Below, in pieces: positions 58,348 to 64,000 of a stretch of DNA of 64,000 nt. The position numbers were made by a program, and so were the translations under genes. Each line of letters starts with the position of its first letter. The stretch's first letter is position 1. The DNA comes from Thiovibrio sp964588325 (GTDB lineage: Bacteria > Desulfobacterota > Desulfobulbia > Desulfobulbales > Desulfurivibrionaceae), in contig CAZPOR010000005.1 of assembly GCA_964588325.1 (NCBI GenBank), positions 62,001 to 126,000 on the forward strand. The letters run 5' to 3'. The notes under the pieces were generated by a model. That model did not search any database and was not told where the DNA came from. It worked only from the letters and a program-made list of their open reading frames with translations.

Positions 58348-58380
58348 AAAAAGAGGGAAGGGCTTGCGCCCTTCCCTCTT
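58348..58380 (-). terminator. Intrinsic terminator of the porin gene
   Basis: AAGAGGGAAGGGC, loop GCAA, GCCCTTCCCTCTT then T run on the minus strand. The group II intron begins at the end of the T run. Confidence 0.93.
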
Positions 58381-58421
58381 CAGTTATTGCATGAACAACA
58401 GGTGCTACACGAGAGACCAGA

Positions 58422-59960
58422 TTAGAATGCAGCCTCGAAGGTCAGGTATACCTGATCAGCGCTATCAATAATAGTTGCGCCAGACATCATAGCCCGAAAT
58501 CTTTCGGCGTTATCGTTAACATCGAAAGGCATGGTGGTCCAATCCATGGATCCGGTGTAGTCATACTCATAATGCTGGTAACCCAAACGGATAAAGGCCT
58601 TGCCGAACTTGGAAATAGCCTCGCCACCGGGGATGTCATAGATGGTATAAAGCTCATAAACATCGCCGCGGGTGGCCAGTTTGGAGGCATACAGATCGTC
58701 ATGCCCAGGGGTCATGGCGATCCAGTACTTGGAACCGTGGTTGTACTCGGCGCCAACCTTGAAGAGAGAATCGGGAATGTCATAGCGCACACCAAGATGC
58801 ACGACATAACCATCCTCTTCATCCGTGTTGCGTGCACCACCGGCAAAAACAGAAGACCAGTCGTTCATCATGCCCATGTCGTTGGGGTCGGTGCGGCTCC
58901 AGCCCGCGGTCAGAAAGTAATTCAGATCCTTATATTTATCCTGATACACACCGGAGGTATGGTAGATGTTGCCAAGATTCATGCGGTTTCCATAAACACC
59001 AGGTGCAAATGCTGCCAACAGGGGATCGGAAAAATCCGGGTAATTGAAAACATCCATGGCGGCAAAGGACTGCACATAGGCAAAACGATCGCCCTTCTTG
59101 TACACATCCCAGCTCACCCCGATAAAATCGGTATCGTTGATGCCGGTGTTATCCTGGTTCAAACCATTCTCAAAACCACGGCCGTAACAGATGCGGACCC
59201 GTCCCGGAGCATCCTGCAAGCCAAAGAGGTTGTTATAGGCATAGCCCATGGAGATACCATCAAATGGCCAATCCATAAAAGCGGTGGGGGTAGCCATCCG
59301 CTCATCCTGCCCCATGCGTAACTGAGCAGCCGGACCATCGGTGGTGGGCCTGCGGCCAACGGAGAACCAAACCGGCGCGCCGCCGATGTTGTTCCAGTTC
59401 ACAAAGGCACGGTCCACCTGCAAGGCGCTGTCGCCAGGGGTCCGGGTTGCGTTGCCATCAAAGGCAGGAAAAGAACCGATAAACCCTCCAGTGTTGTCAT
59501 CGGGGGTGCTCTGCATACCCCACGCCTTGTACATGGCGAGACGCCCCTTGAACTCGACGTTCTCCAGAGCCTTGGCCCGCAGGTCAAGCCGCAGACGGTT
59601 GGTCATCAGGCTATTGTTCTTGTCTGTAACTGTATTCCAGCCACCAGCGCCATCGGACACTATCCGATCCCTGGAGTAGTAGTCAGCACGGGAACGGAAA
59701 TCCCCACTCCACTGAAAACGAGACGCCAGATCCCATGCCTCGGATTTTTCTTCCAGAGCTGAAATCCTGCTGCTCTGGTCGCTTACCGGGGCAGCTTTCA
59801 CCTTTGCCATCTCGGACTTCAACTGCTCAAGCTGCCTGGTCAGGGCATCGACCTGCGCCTGGATGTCCGAGGCAGCGGCTGCGCCGCCCGCACCCGCGGA
59901 AGCCATGGCAGGAAGAGCCAGAAGCCCGGCCAGCGCCAATGTAGAAATTTTCTTCACCAT
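58422..59960 (-). CDS. DUF3373-type outer-membrane porin
   Basis: 512-aa outer-membrane beta-barrel. Signal peptide MVKKISTLALAGLLALPAMA with cleavage after ASA; a short coiled coil (DIQAQVDALTRQLEQLKSEM, about 30-75) that probably forms a periplasmic trimer stalk; then alternating aromatic strands to the end, closing in VYLTFEAAF with the terminal Phe typical of barrels. Tyr/Asp/Gly-rich. AAGGAG precedes the ATG. It matches the uncharacterised DUF3373 porin-like family in Desulfobacterota; the substrate is unknown. Ends at a strong terminator. Confidence 0.85.
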   Translation of the reverse strand: MVKKISTLALAGLLALPAMASAGAGGAAAASDIQAQVDALTRQLEQLKSEMAKVKAAPVSDQSSRISALEEKSEAWDLASRFQWSGDFRSRADYYSRDRIVSDGAGGWNTVTDKNNSLMTNRLRLDLRAKALENVEFKGRLAMYKAWGMQSTPDDNTGGFIGSFPAFDGNATRTPGDSALQVDRAFVNWNNIGGAPVWFSVGRRPTTDGPAAQLRMGQDERMATPTAFMDWPFDGISMGYAYNNLFGLQDAPGRVRICYGRGFENGLNQDNTGINDTDFIGVSWDVYKKGDRFAYVQSFAAMDVFNYPDFSDPLLAAFAPGVYGNRMNLGNIYHTSGVYQDKYKDLNYFLTAGWSRTDPNDMGMMNDWSSVFAGGARNTDEEDGYVVHLGVRYDIPDSLFKVGAEYNHGSKYWIAMTPGHDDLYASKLATRGDVYELYTIYDIPGGEAISKFGKAFIRLGYQHYEYDYTGSMDWTTMPFDVNDNAERFRAMMSGATIIDSADQVYLTFEAAF

Positions 59961-60566
59961 CTCATTTTCTCCTTAAGAAAATATTTGGTAATTCAGGGTG
60001 ATTGCTCCACCCCCTCCCTCGCAGTGGCATGCGACGTCCACATGCCACCATTAGCTCAATGCTCCCCGCCTTTCAGCAAAGCTGGGAAGCAAGATCACGA
60101 ACTCATTTATGGCTGACTGCTGTCAGCCTTTTTCCGTCATTCCGGCGGAAGCCGGAATCCAGAAGACCTGGAATTATGATACTCTGAACCCCGGCCTTCG
60201 CCGAAGTGACGGCTTGCAACGCAATTGCCCATAAAATATAAAGATTTGTACTTTGTTACCGCAGTCTGACGCCATTGTCAAAATAAAAGTGGGTAAAACA
60301 TGAATACTCCTTCAGAAATACAGCCAGCAGCACTCAGGTCACTTGCATTTTTCCGCGCCATTGCTCCGGAAAAAAACCGGCATGCCCCCCCGCTTCCCCT
60401 GTGCGCCGGGCTATCTCCCCTGCTGATCGTAAAAAAATCTTGCCAGCCCTGCTTGCTATGTATTAAAGGTTGAAGGCCTGAAATTCTTCCATCTTTTTTT
60501 ATGCTCCACCAGGCTCGGCGCGAGCGGAAATAATCGCCTGTTCCCAAGGGAACCCAAGGAAACCAC
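59961..60566. other. Intergenic region porin-glyQ (606 bp)
   Basis: Divergent region. It holds REP copy C (60135-60210). A plus-strand reading frame of about 56 codons from 60301 has only a weak ribosome-binding site and low-complexity content, and I do not call it. I see no other feature. Confidence 0.6.
60135..60210. repeat. REP-like hairpin element, copy C
   Basis: GTCATTCCGGCGGAAGCCGG ... CCGGCCTTCGCCGAAGTGAC, about 76 bp, same family as copies at 21544 and 26091. Confidence 0.85.
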
Positions 60567-61442
60567 ATGTATTTTCAAGATATCATTCTCGAACTCAGCA
60601 GATTCTGGGCCCAGCAGGGGTGCGCGTTGCAACAGCCCTATGACATGGAAGTAGGGGCCGGCACCTTCCATCCCGCCACTTTGCTGCGGGCCTTGGGGCC
60701 CGAGCCTTGGAAAACCGCCTATGTTCAGCCCTCGCGCCGGCCGACCGATGGCCGGTATGGCGAAAACCCCAACCGGCTCCAGCATTACTACCAGTTTCAG
60801 GTGATGATCAAGCCGTCTCCCCCCAACATTCAGGAGCTCTATATCGAGAGCCTCACCCGCTTCGGCCTCGACCCGCTGGAGCACGACATCCGCTTTGTCG
60901 AGGATGACTGGGAATCGCCGACCCTGGGCGCCTCGGGGTTGGGCTGGGAGGTGTGGCTGGACGGCATGGAGATTACCCAATTCACCTACTTCCAGCAGGC
61001 GGGAAGCCTGGAGCTCTCTCCGGTTACGGTGGAGGTGACCTACGGGCTGGAACGCATCGCCATGTACCTGCAAGGGGTGGACTCCGTCTACGATATCGCC
61101 TGGAACTCCGAGATCTCCTACGGCAACATCTTTCATCAGGCCGAGGTGGAGTTTTCCACCTTCAACTTCGAGCAGGCAAACGTGACGGCCCTGCTCTCGT
61201 TCTTCGACACCTTTGAGTCCGAGGCCCATCGGCTGCTGGACGCGGAACTGATCCTGCCAGCCTACGACTACTGCCTCAAGTGCTCGCACACCTTCAACCT
61301 GCTGGACGCCAGAAAGGCCATCAGCGTGGCGGAGAGAACCAGGTATATCGGCAGGATCAGGAATATCGCGAGAAAGGTGGCGGAACAGTTCGTGGCCCAG
61401 CGGGAGAAGATGGGATTTCCGTTGCTAAAGGCAAGAGGATAA
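60567..61442 (+). CDS. glyQ: Glycyl-tRNA synthetase alpha subunit
   Basis: Catalytic subunit of the bacterial alpha2beta2 glycyl-tRNA synthetase. 291 aa with FQDIILELSRFWAQQGC at the start, QPYDMEVGAGTFHPAT, YVQPSRRPTDGRYGENPNR, EDDWESPTLGASGLGWEVW and GLERIAMYLQGV, all diagnostic of GlyQ. AAGGAAA precedes the ATG. The beta subunit gene glyS, usually next, is not here; an inverted-repeat element and selC follow instead. Confidence 0.97.
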   Translation: MYFQDIILELSRFWAQQGCALQQPYDMEVGAGTFHPATLLRALGPEPWKTAYVQPSRRPTDGRYGENPNRLQHYYQFQVMIKPSPPNIQELYIESLTRFGLDPLEHDIRFVEDDWESPTLGASGLGWEVWLDGMEITQFTYFQQAGSLELSPVTVEVTYGLERIAMYLQGVDSVYDIAWNSEISYGNIFHQAEVEFSTFNFEQANVTALLSFFDTFESEAHRLLDAELILPAYDYCLKCSHTFNLLDARKAISVAERTRYIGRIRNIARKVAEQFVAQREKMGFPLLKARG

Positions 61443-61451
61443 AAGAATTGT

Positions 61452-61530
61452 AACGCAAAGGCGCAGGGGGCGCAAAGACAGGCAGGTTGGCAAGGATTTT
61501 TAAAACTTTGCGCCTCTGCGCCTTTGCGTT
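61452..61530 (+). repeat. Short gene-less inverted-repeat element behind glyQ
   Basis: The left end AACGCAAAGGCGCAGG (continuing GGGCGCAAAG, 61452-61477) and the right end 61506-61530, its inverse with one base fewer, enclose about 28 bp. Same ends as the GxxExxY element. It starts 9 nt after the glyQ stop. Confidence 0.75.
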
Positions 61531-61543
61531 AATTCTGTTCATG

Positions 61544-61641
61544 TGGCGGAAGTGCATGGGAATCGAACCCACCCACCAGGCTGTTAACCCGGTGCACCGG
61601 ATTTGAAGTCCGGGAGAGCCACCAGCGCCCTTTCCACTTCC
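61544..61641 (-). tRNA. selC: tRNA-Sec (anticodon TCA)
   Basis: Selenocysteine tRNA. 98 nt including encoded CCA. Anticodon loop CTTCAAA in stem CCGGA/TCCGG gives anticodon TCA. A long variable arm (CACCGGG/CCTGGTG) and a T stem of five pairs with TTCGATT loop are present. The acceptor arm GGAAGTG/CACTTCC has seven pairs with a G-G opposition where bacterial tRNA-Sec usually has an eighth pair. selA and selB are not in the window. Confidence 0.93.
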
Positions 61642-61822
61642 ATCCGCTGTGCCAAGATATAATGTTGTCGGCGGGGAAACAACATTTTTCTTTTTTTAAC
61701 AAAAGAGTCTGGGCAGCGGAAAAAAAATACGGTACATATGGCTCGAATCACGGCAAGCATGGAGCATGTCCCCTTGTGATGTTCCGCCGGTTTTAAATAC
61801 TAGGCAAAGGAGTTACGTAGCG

Positions 61823-62200
61823 ATGGAATGCGAGCGCTTACAGAGGCTTGTCAAATCATGGTATGCCCAAGTCCAGGAAGAAACCATGGCCCCGGCGCGC
61901 ATGGTTTCCTTCATGGAAAAGCACATTGCCGAATGTGCCTTTTGTCTTGCAGATCCGCTGGTGCGACAAGATATTGCAAAGATCACGGCCATCATCCTGC
62001 CCCCGACAAAAATCCGCAAGCCGACAGGTGAGGAAGATGACGCCCTTGCCCCCGAACCGGATGAGGAATCAGACACCTCGGCGGACGATGAACTGCCGGA
62101 AGATGATGACTCCGGAACCGAGGATGATGACATTGATGACGAGGTCGAGGCTCAGGAGGAGGATGAGCTTGAGGAAGACGATCTGGAGGATGACGAATAA
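61823..62200 (+). CDS. Hypothetical protein with extremely acidic tail
   Basis: 125 aa, not recognised. The first ~75 residues look folded (MECERLQRLVKSWYAQVQEE; FMEKHIAECAFCLADP with two Cys three apart, then IAKITAIILPPTKIRKP). The last ~55 are almost all Asp/Glu. AAAGGAG lies 10 nt before the ATG at 61823, and a terminator follows. The CxxC with a nearby His resembles a small metal site, as in anti-sigma-type zinc motifs (HxxxCxxC: HIAECAFC). Confidence 0.72.
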   Translation: MECERLQRLVKSWYAQVQEETMAPARMVSFMEKHIAECAFCLADPLVRQDIAKITAIILPPTKIRKPTGEEDDALAPEPDEESDTSADDELPEDDDSGTEDDDIDDEVEAQEEDELEEDDLEDDE

Positions 62201-62227
62201 CCCCGATTACAGATCATAGAACACACA

Positions 62228-62254
62228 AAGCGCTCCCGAGGGGGCGCTTTTTTT
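62228..62254 (+). terminator. Intrinsic terminator
   Basis: AAAGCGCTCCC, loop, GGGGCGCTTTTTTT after the acidic protein. Confidence 0.88.
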
Positions 62255-62281
62255 ATGGGCGGAAGGCTCGTCGAGCCAAAA

Positions 62282-63301
62282 TCACGGTCGCCCATAGACG
62301 CCTTGGGCAACATAGCTAATCCGGCCCTGTTGCCGGAGCCTGCTGGTAATGGCATAAATTTTGGCGCGCGGAAAACCGGTTGCGTTTTCCAGCATGGCCA
62401 CGGTTGTGCCGCTCGGAGTCTGTCTGACGATCTCCTCAATCAAGGCGGTGGCGGTGCGCGCTGTTTTTCCCTCTGGCGCTTGCACGGCCACCGGGGCAGA
62501 CGCGGCCTTTTTCGCACGGGATGAGCGCCTGGCCACCTGGGATTTGGCGGCGGCACTGAAATCCGGGTGCACATCCATGTCAATGCCGAAAAGGGTGGAC
62601 AGGTCGGCCTCCTCCATCACTCTGGAACTCTTTCTGTCCGCTCTTGCCAATAGATATCCTTTTTTTTCCTGAACGGCGCGGGCTACAAGCTCCTCGGTGT
62701 CGGCCTGCCGCAGGGTAAAAAACAGGAGAGGATCTTCATCAAGCCGGGAACCTATGCCGTAGAGGGCTGCCGCCACATGCTTGCACATGGAGGCCCAATC
62801 CGGACAGGAACAGTCGAAGCAGATCTCCCTCGGGGTTGGGAACAGTCCCTTGCCTTCGGCCAGGAAAATTTCACCCAGTGCCTTGGGGAATTTGCCGACC
62901 AGAAGATCCGGCAGGGACCGCAGCTCGCCCTGGCACTGTTTTCTGATCTGGCCCCAGTTGACCTTTTTGACTGGAGAAATTCGGATCACTACCTCATAGG
63001 GTTTGGCTCTGGTTCCCTGGACCAGGGCAGTCACCTGCCCACCCTCGATCTTGAGGTCAAGAACAGCGCCGTGGCGCACATAGCTCTTGCCGCGGCCGAT
63101 GCGGTTGCTGTAGTCGGCATAGCGCTCAAGGTTTCTGTTCCAGGATTTTCCCCACCAGGTCCGAGCCAGAGTGTTGCCTTGTATGATGACCGGCGTAATG
63201 CCCTGTATTTTTTTCTTGAGCTGCTCGAGTTTTTTTGCCGCCTTGGCTTTTTTTTCGGCAACAGTCTCGTATTCCGGAAAACCCCAATGACTCATGCCCA
63301 T
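62282..63301 (-). CDS. SWIM zinc-finger protein
   Basis: 339 aa with a SWIM motif CFDCSCPDWASMCKH (CxCxnCxH) near residues 160-175. N-terminal part: Lys-rich helix (EKKAKAAKKLEQLKKKI) and the GRTWWGKSW-like ARTWWGKSWN typical of bacterial SWIM proteins. The C-terminal ~80 residues after a Lys/Ala/Arg linker look like a winged helix (TALIEEIVRQTPSGTTVAML). It lies 6 nt after the SNF2 helicase gene. Family knowledge: bacterial SWIM proteins commonly pair with SWI2/SNF2 ATPases. The ATG at 63301 is used; one at 63295 is equally possible. Confidence 0.88.
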   Translation of the reverse strand: MGMSHWGFPEYETVAEKKAKAAKKLEQLKKKIQGITPVIIQGNTLARTWWGKSWNRNLERYADYSNRIGRGKSYVRHGAVLDLKIEGGQVTALVQGTRAKPYEVVIRISPVKKVNWGQIRKQCQGELRSLPDLLVGKFPKALGEIFLAEGKGLFPTPREICFDCSCPDWASMCKHVAAALYGIGSRLDEDPLLFFTLRQADTEELVARAVQEKKGYLLARADRKSSRVMEEADLSTLFGIDMDVHPDFSAAAKSQVARRSSRAKKAASAPVAVQAPEGKTARTATALIEEIVRQTPSGTTVAMLENATGFPRAKIYAITSRLRQQGRISYVAQGVYGRP

Positions 63302-63307
63302 TGATCC

Positions 63308-64000
63308 TTATATTTGCAGGGTGAACATTTCAAACAACTCCTCGTTGCTCATCTCGGTGAGCCAGTTTTCACCCGAGGCGGCAATCACTTCATCCGAGAG
63401 TTTTGCCTTCGCGACAAGCATTTGATCGATCTTTTCCTCAATGGTGCCCTTGGTTAAAAATTTGTGTACCATGACATTTTTCTTCTGGCCGATGCGAAAC
63501 GCCCTGTCGGTGGCCTGGTTCTCCACCGCCGGGTTCCACCAGCGGTCAAAATGGATGACATGGCTGGCCGCCGTCAAATTGAGCCCTACTCCGCCCGCCT
63601 TGAGGGACAATACAAAAAAAGGCACATAATCGCGACCTTGAAAAGTTTCGACCAGCTCTTTTCGTTTACCGACCGGCACGTTTCCATGCAGCACCAGGCC
63701 TTCCCGATTGAAAATGGTGCCCAGAAACCTGAAAAGCGGTCCGGTCATTTCCTTGAACTGGGTAAAGACCAGCACCCGCTCCCGCTTTTCGTGGATTGTT
63801 TCGCAAATTTCTCGCAGCCGCTGGAACTTGCCGCTCTCCTTTTCGTCGAAATCGGCCAGCCCCAGATACTGCGACGGGTGATTGCAGAGTTGCTTGAACT
63901 TGATGAGCGCCGACAGGATGAGTCCCTTGCGCTGCAAGCCTTCCGCGTGTTCAAGTGACTGCCGGATTCCGGAAATAACCTCGTTGTACAGGACCGCCTG
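63308..64000 (-). CDS. SNF2-family DNA helicase/ATPase (5' part outside window)
   Basis: C-terminal part of a SWI2/SNF2 ATPase, about 230 residues visible; the frame is open to the window edge. Motifs of the second RecA-like domain: KFQRLREICETIHEKRERVLVFTQF (motif IV region), FFVLSLKAGGVGLNLTAASHV (motif V) and HFDRWWNPAVENQATDRAFRIGQ (motif VI, with the arginine fingers). Downstream and nearly overlapping is the SWIM protein gene, so both are cotranscribed. The function is probably nucleoprotein remodelling; the exact role is unknown. Confidence 0.94.
   Translation of the reverse strand, partial: QAVLYNEVISGIRQSLEHAEGLQRKGLILSALIKFKQLCNHPSQYLGLADFDEKESGKFQRLREICETIHEKRERVLVFTQFKEMTGPLFRFLGTIFNREGLVLHGNVPVGKRKELVETFQGRDYVPFFVLSLKAGGVGLNLTAASHVIHFDRWWNPAVENQATDRAFRIGQKKNVMVHKFLTKGTIEEKIDQMLVAKAKLSDEVIAASGENWLTEMSNEELFEMFTLQI

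Noticed and set aside
60278..60568. 96-codon minus-strand frame upstream of glyQ
   Set aside because: Low-similarity composition, no ribosome-binding site, lies in the glyQ leader.

Overview
The window looks like chromosome of an anaerobic, sulfur-metabolising Gram-negative bacterium, most likely Desulfobacterota (Desulfobulbales-like). The evidence is a DsrC gene, an oxygen-independent ribonucleotide reductase (NrdD/NrdG), a selenocysteine tRNA, a CooT-type nickel protein, a rhodanese/persulfide-dioxygenase-like fusion, and housekeeping genes of proteobacterial type. The lineage is inferred, since no rRNA is present.

Layout. 1-4.0 kb: clpA (3' end cut by the window edge), clpS and holA on the minus strand. 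4.2-11.3 kb: an SDR epimerase, a rhodanese/MBL fusion, and two cyclic-di-GMP genes (a PAS/GAF/GGDEF/EAL protein followed by a globin-coupled diguanylate cyclase). 11.5-14.4 kb: a small tautomerase, ligA, acylphosphatase and a zinc-ribbon protein. 14.5-20.1 kb, minus strand: dsrC, the nrdD/redoxin/nrdG operon and nadB. 20.3-30.4 kb: a HAD phosphatase, a His-rich protein/CooT pair, a CoA-binding protein, a Ca2+/Na+ antiporter, yajC-tgt-rph region, a Xaa-Pro peptidase, two unknown genes and an aldolase/SDR fusion. 30.5-37.7 kb, plus strand: dnaG-rpoD, dprA, topA. 37.8-42.2 kb: a YdcF-like protein, an orphan flagellar-rod-like protein, pyrBC and lepB.

42.5-49.5 kb: a type IV pilus operon pilMNOP whose PilQ function appears divided between an AMIN/STN/TPR protein and a separate lipoprotein secretin of MshL type. 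49.6-56.0 kb, minus strand: secB, uvrA, a GxxExxY nuclease-like gene between inverted repeats, rsmB and pgeF. 55.8-58.4 kb is an accessory island: a coiled-coil protein, an RHH protein, RelBE- and BrnTA-type toxin-antitoxin pairs, and a roughly 660-nt group II intron without reverse transcriptase, inserted directly behind the intrinsic terminator of a DUF3373-type porin. 60.5-64 kb: glyQ, selC, a very acidic protein, a SWIM zinc-finger protein and the 3' part of a SNF2 helicase.

The most unusual structure is a family of three elements with GC-rich inverted repeats (AACGCAAAGGCGCA...). Each sits within about 0-9 nt of a stop codon. One carries the GxxExxY gene including its ribosome-binding site, and two are gene-less. 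The second is the RT-less intron behind a terminator, the classical target of group IIC introns. A separate REP-like hairpin family is present in three copies. No CRISPR array, rRNA or complete insertion sequence was seen.
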